Source: Laccaria trichodermophora (lineage: Eukaryota; Basidiomycota; Agaricomycetes; Agaricales; Hydnangiaceae). From it: a stretch of DNA of 64,000 bases. Within the stretch, counting starts at the first letter, position 1, and each line of letters begins with the position of its first letter. Positions 11,270 to 23,231 of this stretch are shown piece by piece. The position numbers and the translations under genes are program-made. The DNA is taken from positions 413,501 through 477,500 of the forward strand of contig JACTVC010000036.1 in assembly GCA_018417955.1 (NCBI GenBank), given 5' to 3'. A model generated the notes under the pieces. It had not been told where the DNA came from. It saw nothing but the letters and a program-made list of their open reading frames with translations, and made no database searches.

Positions 11270-11573
11270 CTCCCTCTCCCTCTCCACACTCCCTCCTCTC
11301 CACACTCCCTCCCCCCTCCATCACTCCCTCCCCTCCCTGTAAAATTAAATTGTAGTAAATAGACTAAATTAATTACATGCAATACATCTTATTTTTCATT
11401 GGTCAGATTTACCTATCATAAGGCATTAACTTGTGCAAATGACATGTAGTCCTCAGGATTCCTGAGGACTTGACAGAAATTTTCTCCTCCAACTCAAAAT
11501 CACCAAAATTATAGTGTAGTCCTGAGGAATCCTGTGAGTCCTGCAGTACTCTGTGGGGGACTGATAAGTACTG

Positions 11574-13966
11574 TCCGAATCCACTAACCGAATGTTCGGA
11601 ACCTTCAACCCCATTGTGGATGAAGACATCCTAGTGCCTCTAGGAGCTATCAATGGCATAATACCCAGTCGAGATAAGTCTGAATGTGACTGTTTAAGGT
11701 GCACCATCAAAATGGTGTATAAGACGCCTTGAGACTGTCGATGGGAGTTCATAGGCTCAGTGATAAAAGACTTCGCTGCATATGAGCCCTCCAGGGATGA
11801 CTTGGTACACTATACAGGACAAGGAGTCTACTACAGAGTCCAACAAACTCGACTGCTACAAGTAGCTCAAGTAGTAGTGATGGTGGATCAAATCCTACAG
11901 GTACTAGCCAAGTTCTTCAATAAACAGGAGCGAGATCAATTCATACTCAACCAAGGATTCTCTTTCCTCTGACTACTAGCTTGTCACGTGAGCCGCACGG
12001 AAATTTTGGCTTCTTATCAAGTGTTACAATACCATACAACCTTGGCATCCAAACATCTTGTTCAAGAAATCAATGCCCTCACACACATGTATGGAGCGGA
12101 GACTGATAAAATGTCTATCAGCTCCTACGAGTCTTCCAGATCGTCCTTAGGATCTCTCTACAGTACTGGATTGGCTAGGAAGGAAGTAGGAAAACTGTTA
12201 GCCAGCAAAGTGTCCATTTTGCAGCTGAGCCTCCCATTCCTAACTCCATTTTGGTGTTGCTGTCCAGGAAACACCCTGTTTCATGACTACCGGGAGTAGG
12301 AAGAGTTGGCATGTCTGCTGTAGGAGCTCCCTCAGAAAGGACTACCACTACCAACAATGGTCCTGAAACGATAAATTCAGGATTCAACAATAACGAAGCA
12401 AGGGTGCCTGCAGCATCGAACACGTGCATACCAAGCCCTAAGTCGTGGACCAGCTATATTTTCTGTAGCAGAAACAATCAAAATAGCTCCAGACCTGTCA
12501 AACAAACCAACGGTGACTGAGGACAAGGGAGAATCCCTGCTCATGGTAACGGAGGACTCCTGTCAGGAGAATCTTCCTCATCTGGTAACGGTAGTAATCC
12601 TGGTCAAAGAGGCAACCCTCCTCAGAGCAAACCTCCTCCCAGCAATTGGTATGTCCCCCCTCAAGGCAATGGAGGAGGAGGAGGAGGAGACGAACCTGGA
12701 GGCAGGGGAGGCGGCGGCGGCAGAGGTGGGAACAGGAACAATAATAATCCTGTTCTGCAAGACCCAGACTACCCCCCTTGGTGGCAAACTCCTGAAGAAT
12801 GGCAAATCAATCATAAACTGAATGCCAATGTCTTACCTGAGTGGGATGGCGCAGGGGAAACCGCTATAGATTATTTGAGCAGTATGGGCTTCTTGGCAGC
12901 CCTGAGCTCCAAGATGAAGGAAGGCATAGCTCAGCTAGCCCCTTTCAAGTGGACCTCTTACACCCTGAGTTGGTGGGAAACTCTACCCACTCATGACAGA
13001 AACTACTTCTCAAGCAACTGGGACAACATGATGATAGGGATTCAAGCCCACTTTTTAGATGAAGAATGGGTGCAAGATCGAACATTTGAGTTCGATGAGA
13101 TGACCTTCCGCAATAAAGGTCACGAACAAGAGAGTCCATTGGAGTACATCCAACATTGTATATGACACCACCATTTCCTCCATCCCGAGGAACAGGACAG
13201 ACCCACTGCTGTCGCTTGCATTTTGTGATGACAACCTGTTGAATGGACCCATTATCTTAGCAAAACCATTTGTCCCTCAATCCTCTCTGTTCAGTCCATA
13301 GCTAAGCAGATGAGGAACGGTTTAATAACCTCTTGGCAGCAGGCTGAAAGAAACAAGAAGCCAGCACCGTACTATAGAAATCACTGTTGGCGCAATTCAT
13401 GCGTAGCACACACTGCGGAGGTGGACTCAAACAATCAAGGTATGCAGCTTGAGTCTTATTCATCAGATGAGGAAGAGGAACAGGATGTTAACTACACCTC
13501 AAACAACGATCGTAAGCCTCCACCTCGCTCTGGGGGGCAAAAGCCCAAGCCTGCGACTGCCAAAATGGAGTTTCCTCACAGGAAAATGGTTAACAGTATA
13601 ACCTTTGAAAGGGATGATACCAGGATTAGTCTGTGAGATCCCAATGGAGACTGCTACATCTGCACTAGTCCCAAGCACTTCCATAGGGACTGTCCCCACT
13701 TCAGTAAATGGAACGCTCTACAGAATGTGCATAAGATTCACGTGGACTGGGATCCAGCTGAGGAGGAAGAAGCAGATAGAGAGTACTTAGTTATGTTGGC
13801 TGAATCTAAGACCACCCTTTCTGCTTATGAGAGTGAAAACCTGCTTAAGTCCTTTGCTACCGAGATACATTCATCCCAGGGACAACTAAGAAATTCATTT
13901 GCTGCTGAAAAGCCCATAAAAATTGCTGCTGTAACACGCGATGAATTAGACAAAGTTAAACCATGA
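11574..13966 (+). pseudogene. Ty3/gypsy gag, main part
   Basis: Continuation of the frame cut at 1412. After a stretch reading MFGTFNPIVDEDILVPLGA, it passes through a Gly/Asn/Pro-rich linker (12540-12770), a capsid-like region with WWETLPTHDRNYF and WVQDRTFEFDEM, and a CCHC zinc knuckle (C-x2-C-x4-H-x4-C, 13652-13693). A frame change lies near 12185. In-frame stops at 11730, 11970, 12284, 12518, 13163, 13226, 13229, 13634 and 13964 are all TGA, each at a place where CGA arginine fits. The function would have been the nucleocapsid of the retroelement particle; it is now dead. The 5' end is in the segment ending at 1412. Confidence 0.75.
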
Positions 13967-15650
13967 GTGGAAGCTACCTTTCATAAGGTGTATTCTGCAC
14001 ATCGAAAGTCTAAGGATTACATTAAGGGGAAGAACAAAGAGGCCGTATCAGTCAATGAAATTGTAAGATCCGCAAAGGTGAAGAAAGTTGAACCTATCTA
14101 TGAACCTGGCTGTGTATTCCCTGCAGTCAAGAGCTGATCTTTACCTGAAGGAATGGGATCGTTAGGGACGAAAGCTCTACACATGTGTGTGAAAATTGGT
14201 AACCTCGAGTCCGATTCCATTCAAGCTCGGCTGGATTCTGGAGCCAATATCACTCTGATATTGGAAGAATTCTGGAAATCAATGTCTGATTCTCCTCGCC
14301 TGCATGAAGGAATGAGAATGAAGCTATACCATCTCACTCACTGGAGGAGTGAAGGTCCTAAGATACATTAAAACTGAACTATACATCTTGGCTTGAGATG
14401 AGTCCATAGTCAGTTTTGAACTAGAAGCTTACATTGTATGAAACATGAACGTACCTATACTACTGGGAGAAGACTTCCAAACTACCTACAAACTCAAAGT
14501 TACAAGATATGCTTCAGGGCATTGTGAAGTAGCTGTAGGGCAGTCTGGGCATGTGATTCCCACTGCCTCTTCCCAAAACGTGGACTTAGGATTCGAGATC
14601 CAAGCAGCCTTCTTAACACAATTGTTTGTTCGACGAAAGGCAGCAGCCCATGCTAAACAAAAGAGTAGCACGACTGGACTTATGGAAGTCTTAGCATTAG
14701 AAGACATGCTTATGCAACGTAACTGCATACACAATGTAGACATCCATTCAACCTTCGAGGGCTGCGAAGATTGGATAGTCAAGAAGGTTATCATTGGAAC
14801 TGATGATCAGAACATTATGGCTGCTCCGACCACATGGATTAACACCTCATGTCCCTTTCTCCCTATAGCTAATCCCAGTCCGCACCCACGCTACATTAGA
14901 GCTGGAGAGGTTGTAGGTTACCTACACAACCCCGAGATGATGTTAGATAAGCCCAAGGACAAAGAACAACTAATTAAAATGATTGCATTTGCCGAGGCTC
15001 TCAAGACTACTATCATTGGAACTTTAAAGGCTCAGGATTGAGCTACCACTACTAACCCTACAGCTGATTCACCTGGACATGACAATTGATTCGAAGAAAA
15101 TGAATCATGGGGACCCAAGACTACTGCAGTACCTGAAGACCTGGTTAGCAGAGACGTAGATAAATTAGTTAACCTTGGTCCCAATATACCAGAAGAATAT
15201 CGTGACTGACTGACCAAAGTATTGCACAGGAATGCTGCAGCCTTTGGAGTAGATGTTTGATTAGGACGTATTAAAGCACGAGTTCAAATCTCACTGCAAC
15301 CAAATATGCATCCTATTTCAGAACCTATGTATGGAGCCTCCCCAGCAAAAAGGGAAGTTATTGACCAACAACTCAAAGCTTGGTTCGAAGTGGGAGTCAT
15401 TGAACCCTTGGTCAGCCCTTGGGGATTCCACACTGTAGTAGTCTATCGAAACGGCAAACCCAGACTGGTCATAGATTATTGGAAACTTAATGCTAAGACC
15501 ATACCAGACGAATTCCCTATACCTTGACAATCTGAAATTATACAAGCCTTGTCAGGAGCCCAAGTGTTATCGTCTTTCGACATGTTAGCAGGTTTTACCC
15601 AATTAGAAATGGCCAAAGATGCTAAGGATGGTGCCTTGCTATATGCAGGT
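13967..15650 (+). pseudogene. Ty3/gypsy pol: protease and truncated reverse transcriptase
   Basis: Follows gag in frame. The aspartic protease active site is ARLDSGANITLI (D at 14233), with NMNVPILLGEDF about 65 codons on. A 4-bp duplication (CTCACTCACTGG, about 14335) shifts the frame. Reverse transcriptase motifs follow: VVVYRNGKPRLVIDYWKLN (about 15438-15494) and SSFDMLAGFTQLEM. The sequence stops being recognisable at about 15640, before the YxDD box, so RT is truncated and RNase H, integrase and the 3' LTR are missing. Stops at 14135, 14394, 14439, 15039, 15087, 15207, 15258 and 15525 are all TGA at arginine positions. Confidence 0.8.
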
Positions 15651-15787
15651 AAGACAGCACGTGCTGGGGCGCAATCTTTGTGATGGGCCTGATTGGAAAA
15701 TGTTAGCAGTCATTGTTAATTAAGAGAACTTAAAATGTACCCTCAGGCTGTCAGGGTTTCTGTATGCTTTTTTGCAACCGCCAGGAC

Positions 15788-16615
15788 TAGTGTCACAGGT
15801 CCGGTTCAGTCTGGTTTTTTGCCCCAAAAACACGCAACCATGGACTGCAACTGGTCCAGGACCGACCCAGATATTGAGGGAACCGAACTGAGCTACCTAG
15901 GACCGGTCTTTTGCAGTCCATGGACCATGTTCAGACCAATTCAAACTGGTCTTTTTGCATAAAATTTGTCATAGCAATATAAACCATTTGTATCTCAATT
16001 ATTATTACTCTAAAAAATAAACTGGTTATATATCATAGTAAAACATATAAATACCCATCATTCCACCAATTCGTAAGAAATTTAATGAAGGTTTGACATA
16101 GCTATGACTGAAACCGAATTACATCTCGTAAAGACTCAGGCAGAATGTAATGTGGCAACTGTAAATTATTTGATGCATACCATATATTGATAGATGGTGA
16201 GTATATTGTCATAGTTAAAATGTCAATATCCAAAAATTGAATCAAGCAAAATGATGAAAGTTTGAGTGAATTAGAATTAAAGTCATTCTGGTACAAGTTG
16301 CACAAAAAAGTATTTGTGCCAAAATGTATTTGGTTATATCTCTCTCAGTTCTTAACCGTTTTTGATGAACCAAAAACCGAATTAAAGGTAAAAAACGTGG
16401 TTACAAGGCTATGTAAATCACGTGACCGTTTAACCGGTTGCAACCAATTTGAACCGGTCTTTGAATGGTTTTAAAAGATTTTTGAAATGAGGCAACCGGC
16501 AACCGAACCAACCCCAAATTTGGGCAACTGCAACCGAAAAACGACCGGACCATGGTCCAGTTCAGTCTGGTCCATGTTTTATTTTTGGTCCTATGGACCG
16601 GACCTGTAAACACTA
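15788..16615. mobile_element. hAT-like element H (828 bp MITE)
   Basis: Ends TAGTGTCACAGGTCCGGTTC and, reversed, TAGTGTTTACAGGTCCGGTC. Flanks GCCAGGAC (15780-15787) and GCTGGGAC (16616-16623) are a 6/8 target duplication. Subterminal AACCGGT / GGTCTTTT motifs occur at both ends, as in elements C and I. AT-rich middle, no transposase. It sits just after the truncated gypsy reverse transcriptase. Confidence 0.75.
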
Positions 16616-16623
16616 GCTGGGAC

Positions 16624-17960
16624 AGGTGAATTGGCCACCCTGTTTATGGATAGTGATCCCAAATAAAGTACAAGTGAGGAGGTGGCTTTTTTTGTGAGAC
16701 TTGAGAGTGTCAGTGGTTTGGTGTACCTTTTTGCACTCTGGGCATTCAGGCATGGTGGTGGACAGGATGATAGATTTGTTGACGGCATCCAACGCTTCTT
16801 ATATCTCAGAACACATTACATAAGTCATGCTATTTATAAAGTTTTAGAACTGCTTGTTTCTAATCACATTCACCAATTGTTCCTCTAACTCTACGTCATG
16901 CAAAAGGGTGGGATGCTCAAGGTAGTATTGACATTAAAAAGTTTGAGTATGGAGTTCAACATTCTTGTTCGAATGTTCTGAGAGCAGCACGACGACGATG
17001 GCAGGGTGGCGTTTTGCAAGGTTGGGAAGGACATTGTCTGTGCACCCTCGACGGAGGAGGTCAAGGTCTGACACAGGGTACTAAAATATATCAGGGGTGT
17101 GAAAACCAAGAACAAAACTGAAACTTACTTTTTCACAAGACATGTACCCATGGCGCTGTAACAGTTTGCCTCCACTTTTTCGGTGCTTGTCAACAATTTG
17201 AAGGGAAACTAGTAAGCAGAATTTCTGGGATTGCTGTTCCCAGATTTCGTGTCAGTTGATGATCAGCAGATGCGCGAGCTTGTCCAAACCCAGCTTCTTC
17301 ACGGCAAGCACAGAAAGGTAAGGGCCAAAGTGGTAGGCCCAGGAAGAGGCTGATGGGAGGCTGTCAGGAGGAGGAACAAAAGTTGTTGATGCTAAGCACA
17401 AGATGTGGTGTTTTTGCCAATCGGCTTCTTGGCAGCTGGGAGACTGCAATGTTTGTGACATCATATGTTTGGCAAAGGTAAAAGAAAACGTACACAATAT
17501 GTTTTGGCTTTGCAGCTGACACATCGTCTGTGTTCCTTTGGAGCAAGAAGCCTGGAACAGTATGGGGCAGAGCAGGGATAGAAGGGGTCCTGACAAATGT
17601 GCATGGGGTAAAAAAGCTCACATAATTGAGTGGAAGCCTTACGTACCAAGGCATATCTGTACACATGGATGATGGTGTGTGAGAGTGAGAGTGATAATGT
17701 CTCAGATGCTATCACTACAAACTTTTATACACCAGACCGTCCTGGCTTTTCCTCTTCTGACAGACACAGCAGCTATACCCCAGCCACTGCCACCACACAG
17801 CAGAGCAGTCTCAACAGTAGCTGCAATAACACAATCATGATGTCAACATGCTGACCAATTAAGCCACCATTTTTCTTGTCTCCATTTCCATGATTAAAAC
17901 ATATTTTTTAATGGAATTTTGGAACATTGTAATGGAGTAAGGAGAAGCTGGGATACTCCT
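16624..17960. other. unassigned region
   Basis: No gene, repeat or TIR pair recognised. Minus-strand open frames of 65-114 codons (16591-16788, 17252-17596, 17364-17666) could be decayed 3' exons of the RecQ-like gene that ends at about 17960, but carry no motif I can name. Confidence 0.3.
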
Positions 17961-17966
17961 GACACA

Positions 17967-20900
17967 TCACTGCAACGGCTTGTTGGCAAACCAAAGAATG
18001 ACCTTGAGATAGTTGCACATTATTGCATCTGTTGGATTTGTAAATGGAGTTTGCAGCCATGACACAAGTTCTTCAGCTTGGCTCTTTGAAGGTAAAGAGT
18101 TAATGTGAGATGGAATGTCCAGGCAACCAGTGGTGGTACTTCCAGGATAATGAACAAGGATAAACAGCATGGCTTTGATGAGATGTGGATGACTGCAGCT
18201 ATCAACATCAGCCATGGTTTCTTGAACATGTAGAAAGAATGTGTGCTGTACAAAAGTTACTTCTTGTGGTTTTTCCAACAATGCGAGTTTGAAGTTTACC
18301 TGAGGGAGTGAACAAAAATAACAAATGCCTGTGGGGTAACAAAGTCCAGTTGAACGAAATGTCATCCATGCATCAAATTCGGTTGGATCATGCAAGATCT
18401 GACATGTTTCACAGCTGTGACCCTTCCAATCCGTACCTGAATCAAGAGTGAAACAAAATGCACATTGCTCATTCAAGTATTGCATAAAGCACAGAATTGG
18501 GTCTGTGTGCGTCACCTAGAAATGCTGGGTGGCTGTGTCCTTTGCAAAGTCAACTTCTGTTGCCAGGGTTAACATCAACTTTGGTTTTTTCCTGTTGCAG
18601 ATAAAAAAGGTCAACAATAGATTACAATAAAAACTGTCCCACATACATTTTTGGTTGGACGTCTTTTGGATTTAGTGATGGTTGGCCACACTTGATGAGT
18701 GGAGGAAGCCTGATGGATGTTGTAATCAGAGGGAGAGTGGCCCCTGCAGCATGAAAGGTAACGTCCAGCATGGCAGGTGCAGCCATTGGTGCAGCTTTCT
18801 TTTCTTGCTCCTCACAATAGTCGCAAAGAAAAGCCCCAGGAAGAAGTGAGCACATCGTCGCATTTCCATCAAGGAACAAACTTGGGTCAATCCTTTGGCA
18901 TCTATTGGAGGAATGAGCCCATGCCTCCAGATCATCTGCTCCGAAATTGTACAAGTTGTTGTGAGCTGCTTGTTTCCGTCCATCCGTAGAGGTCTTATCA
19001 GTGCCCCTCTAATTCCTGCAGATTCTGGTGGATTCCAGAGGAATGAAATTTGGCAGGGAGGCCTGCCATTTTTATCATTCTGGTGCCTTACCATCCCAGC
19101 GGAATTTGGGCATTCCAGAATTGACACTGGAATGATCCGCAGAATGCACAGGAACAGAATGCAACAGAATCTGGTCCTTTGTTTGTTTATTTTACTTGTG
19201 TTACCAAACAAAGGCAACATTACCAAGCAAATGCAACACCATTCCTTTCCACCACCACCACCCATCCTCTTCCCCACCCCCACAACAGTCACAATAAACC
19301 GACGACGCCACACCACCCATGATGATGACGACAACCCCACATGACCCCACACCGGCGACAACCACCAAGCGACGAATGGCGACAACCACCACCAGTGGCG
19401 TGGCAACCAAACGGATGACAACGACAACTCCACGAGTGCCCACCACAACGACAATGTGAACACCACAACGCCATGTCACAAATCAAACAAGCCCCCACAG
19501 CACAATGGCAACAACGCCCACAACAACAACGATGTCCAATGTCCACAGCTACAATGATGACACGCAACGACGACATGTGATGACAACACGCAATGACAAC
19601 ATGTGATGACAACATGCAACAATGACAACATGCAGGGAATAATGGTAGCCCCCACTCCAATAGTGCCTTGGTTATTTTTCAGTGGTGGAGGTGGCCAATA
19701 TATTGCTGCCATCTCCGCCATGGTGCTCTGCATGCTGGAATGAATTTCTTCTTGAACATTGTTGTTGAACCAGGTCCTCATCTCCGAGTGGCTGGCATCT
19801 ATCATCTGTTTGATAGATGATGCCGAGAGTGTGGTCATCTCTGGCATGTGCTGTGGAAACAGAGGCACTGTGCCCTCTTGTTGCAACAAGGTGTGAGTGG
19901 CCTCTTGTTGCAATGTGTACGGAGAGTCTTGATCAATCCCGATCAGTTTGTGCCACAGTATGTGGAGACCAATGCATCCATGGATGTGTCGCAGATCAAC
20001 TCCCTGAACCAGTGTGCTATCCAGTCCATATTTCCACAATCCTGTTGCAGTGGTGTGGTTGCTGGAAGAATCAACGTAATACTGCTTTTCTAGTTCAGAT
20101 GTGATTGGATCTCCATGAGCTTGGATAACGAAGCTTGTGTAATTCTGCCAGAATATAATCTTCATGGCTTTGTCACAATTACCAAAAAATTTGGTCGTTT
20201 CTGTGCCCAGAATGTTCTGAGTTGGTCATACATGGTCATTTTCCCGAGATGAGGCCACATCATGTATAGGTGAAACAATTGGCCCTCAGCACCAAACAGA
20301 TCCCTGACGAGTAATTCCTGGAAAGGGCACATGACAGCAAAAAATTGCACAACTTGCTTAGCGATGCTAGGTGGTGGTACATGAGGGTTGAACTTGTCAT
20401 GTTTCATGTGTTGAGAGGTTTTGTCCTCCACATTGGTCAGGCACAATATATTGTATGATATCATGGGTGACCAGAGAATGCCAGCAGGTACATTTCTCAG
20501 TGCTTTGCGTGCAACTTCCGATGCTCTGGAGCTAGTTCCAGCCGATACAATGGTTGAGAGAAGCAGGATGTCTTGCAAGCATAGGCTATTTTTCAGCCAG
20601 TCGAGACAGGGTTTGGCCTTCCAGCAAATCTTGCTGCCCTTGATGATGCAAAAGCTTTGAGCGTGTTTTGCATCTGACAGAAGCCAAGATCCATATGCCA
20701 TCCTCAACTTTAAGAAGGGGTTTCTTGGGTCATCAAGAAAAGAATATCCTGGGGAGAAGTTTTGCATGTCTTCCACAATCTCAAAAAATTAGTAATCAAC
20801 CATTAGGTCGCTGGAAACATTCTCCCCAAAGAACATCTGATTTCTGAGGATGCCCTGTGCTTGAACAGAAAGGTCTTTGACCATTCAGGTCACTTGACAA

Positions 20901-21115
20901 AGGTCAATGTGGTGCCCGTGATAGGACACCTCTGTCTTGTCCTGATTTAGGAATGTGAAAGAGGGAAGATTCTCCTCCATGCTGGCTATAGTCATATGAG
21001 TGTGGTAGAGAAAGCACATGGGCATCTCAAAATTGTCTAGCAGATATTGCTTGAACTCGTCATAAGCATTAACAATCAGTCAGACGGCACTCTATAAAAA
21101 ATGGGTGACATGAAA
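17967..21115 (-). pseudogene. DUF3505/RecQ-like (telomere-linked-helicase type) gene relic
   Basis: Read on the minus strand. From about 21110 a frame has EFKQYLLDNFEMPMCFLYHT, then FFGENVSS, GYSFLDDPRNPFLKLRMAYG, SSRASEVARKALRNV and KHDKFNPHVPPPSIAKQ, the pattern of the large N-terminal region of agaricomycete RecQ-like proteins that have an inactive recombinase-like fold. Further on come CDYCEEQEKK after FLDGNATMCSLLPG (18954-18780) and a distal cysteine cluster HSCETC.. GICYFCSLPQ (18515-18270), as follow the helicase core in these proteins. The helicase motifs themselves are absent: 18990-19660 is a transposon remnant instead. Internal stops (one TGA, one TAA) lie near 20785-20890. Family assignment is from memory; the cellular role of such proteins is unknown. 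Confidence 0.6.
18990..19660. mobile_element. truncated hAT-like element in the RecQ-like relic
   Basis: The left end AGGTCTTATCAGTGCCCCTC is followed by a CCTGCAGATTCTGG-type array (19010-19160), an ACCAAACAAAGGCAACATT block shared with elements A and B, and a CpG-bearing ACCACCACC-type low-complexity core. No matching right terminus is found before the helicase coding frame resumes at about 19660, so the right part is lost. The exact right boundary is uncertain. Confidence 0.55.
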
Positions 21116-21124
21116 CTCACACAG

Positions 21125-21870
21125 GAATACCATAGTTCCAATACTTTCCATTCCTCCACTGATTCCTACTGGATTCCACGGATTCCGGCCAGAATCCAGG
21201 GATTCCGTGGATTCTGGCTGGAATTGACAGGAATCTGACTGGAATAGACAGAAATTTCAGTACAAATCTATACTTCTCGATTCCTCCTACAATTCCACTT
21301 TAGCTAGATGTCATATGACTTAATCTGCACTTATCAAGACCTCCTGAATTACTTGTGTAATGCAGTCAGTCAATCTATTATTCTATTCTATGCTGACAAC
21401 TTGAACTTAGGAATTGCTTATGATATTCAAATTTGAACATAAATAATTCAGGTGTATTTACTAGAACTACATGAGATTATTCTACTACAAAATTATCCTA
21501 GTACATAGAGTGTTAAAGGGAGGGGGTTGGGATGGAGGGGAGGGAGAGAGGGGTGAAGGAGAGAGGGGTGATGGGGAGAGGGAGTGATGGGGAGAGGTGG
21601 TGGGGAGTGATGGAGAGGGGAGGGAGTGATGGAGGAGGGAGGGAGTGATAGAGGGGAGGGAGTGAGGGAGAGAGGGGGAGGGAGGGAAAGAGGGGGGAAA
21701 GGAGAGAGAGGGGGCATGGAGGGAGGGACAGAGGGAGGGAAGAAGGATGGAGGGAGGGAAGAGAGGGAGGGTGGATGGAGTGGTGGGGACTGATGGAGGG
21801 GGGAGAGTGTGGTGGGGAGTACTGGCCCTCGTCGCTGTTCATTGTCCTGTGCTTTATGTCGTTCCTGTCG
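21125..21870. mobile_element. partial hAT-like element (terminus, array, polypurine tract)
   Basis: AATACTTTCCATTCCTCCAC leads into an array of GATTCCGGCCAGAATCC-type motifs (21150-21275), an AT-rich block to 21510, and a polypurine tract 21513-21812 ending in a GTGGGGAGTACTGGCCCTCG core that soon stops. The order is the same as in element B; the second terminus is missing. Ser/Pro-rich minus-strand frames up to 136 codons here are compositional. Confidence 0.6.
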
Positions 21871-22209
21871 TGTCTTCGTCAACGAAGACACGCCATCATC
21901 CAAAACAAAACAAATGCATGATGGTTGTGGTTAAATCCTCACAAGAGGAAATGCAGGACCCCATCACTGATACTAGAATGAAGGTCGCTGCTGTTAAGAG
22001 ATGAAAATGTTAAAGTTTTCTGGAAAGAAAGAAAGGGAGGGAGAGATCTTACAACAACACCCAGTAATACGCCCTCCACTGTGCACAAAGCCAAGAAAGC
22101 ACATTCCGGATGCACCAACGTGCATATTGCTTGCCCTCAAGCATCCTTGGTCACATGGGGTGGTTGTAGACGTAGATGGTATTGCAGGTGTAAGAAGCGT
22201 AATGCTGGA
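21871..22209. other. unassigned region
   Basis: Overlapping short frames (for example 22001-22213 and 22081-22311, with a Cys/Arg-rich CRRRWYCRCKKR stretch) resemble nothing I know. It served as the target of the solo LTR that follows. Confidence 0.3.
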
Positions 22210-22214
22210 GTGAC

Positions 22215-22865
22215 TGTTAGGGTACCATCTGTACTTATCCTCTCATTCTCACTCCTCTTATATCAAACACTCCATATTTCACTTTTGTATTACCTAACTA
22301 GTACTTGCTAGTTGTATTCTGTCTACTGTTAGTTTAATAGTTGTACTCCGTGGCTCCTGTACTCGACGCATCAACGAATACGCCCAAACACGACTATGTT
22401 TACGTGCTATGTGCTTGTTTGGAATACAAGCTATTATTTGGATCGCAAGTCTTGCCAAACATTCCCAGACAGGGTAATGTTTGTAAGCAGCTGCAAGGAA
22501 CTTTATAGTAGAAATAAGAAGGATCTAGGAACTTCTACATAGTAATATTTCTGTACTTAAATAGTGTGAAATACAAGAAGTAAGGCATCTTACATCTTAA
22601 CCCCAACTTTGACAGTTCTTAGAACTAAGTGTTTCTTGAGTGAATTGATAAGGCTTCGTGCTATCAATTAACTTGACCAATCGTTAAAGCTACGCGCTAA
22701 CGATCCAGGTCATCAAGTAACGCAATCAACGCTACGGTTAAGACTCTCACGTTTCTAGGAAACCCCGTTCTCGCATTTGATTAACAATACATTTCTGACT
22801 CTACGTACGACGATTAGTGTTTGTATTCATCGGAATACACCAACGTAGAGCCTCGCACTCTAACA
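22215..22865. mobile_element. solo LTR (651 bp)
   Basis: Begins TGTTAGGGTACC and ends CGCACTCTAACA, so the ends are TGTTAG/CTAACA. Both sides are flanked by GTGAC (22210-22214 and 22866-22870), a perfect 5-bp target duplication. No coding sequence. It is the expected product of recombination between the two LTRs of a retroelement. It does not resemble the 319-bp repeats at 4518 and 10951. Confidence 0.8.
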
Positions 22866-22870
22866 GTGAC

Positions 22871-23231
22871 ATAGAGTCAGATAGAATTGAGTTTGCAGGT
22901 GGTAAGTTTGCATGGTAGAGGAAGTGGGAAGATAGATTAGTGGTAAGTATGATTCTCTCAGAGCCAAATCGCGTGGTGAAGTTAAAATAAGCGCCGTAGA
23001 GAACAAGCACAAAACAATGATGCCAAACATGATTGCTATGTGGACGATGGATCCTCGGAAAGGTGAAAAGTGACTCAAGTTCACAGAGTTGTAATGAAAT
23101 TTATTTATTTCTTCCATGGCACTGCTAATTCCACTGCTAGTTTTCATGTATGAGAGCAGCAGTGGAACAGGATATGTCACATATAAACTTCGGTCACATG
23201 GTTTCACAATGAGACCACGTGACTATAACAG
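22871..23231. other. unassigned region
   Basis: A minus-strand open frame of 115 codons (23207-22860) runs partly into the solo LTR. It has a hydrophobic stretch (IAIMFGIIVLCLFSTALIL) but no recognisable family, so I do not call it a gene. Confidence 0.25.

Larger units (their letters stand above)
1413..11573. mobile_element. hAT-like element 1 (10.2 kb with nested insertions)
   Basis: Left end GAGGGCTTTATTGTCCCCCA and right end (reverse complement CAGTACTTATCAGTCCCCCA) are imperfect inverted repeats, each followed inwards by an array of CCTGAGGATTCC-type motifs (1436-1575 and 11448-11570). Flanks are TCCGAATT (1405-1412) and TCCGAATC (11574-11581), a 7/8 target duplication of the 8-bp length typical of hAT. 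Own sequence: array, AT-rich 1580-1680, CG-rich core 1680-1857 and 3620-4210, pyrimidine tract 4222-4512 plus 11270-11338, AT-rich 11340-11447, array. It has no transposase. Removing it restores the gypsy gag frame. Confidence 0.75.

Noticed and set aside
11574..15650. TGA reassigned to arginine (alternative code or recoding)
   Set aside because: The Ngaro frames and other genes here use TGA as a normal terminator and carry ordinary CGA codons; CpG decay explains the pattern without a new code.
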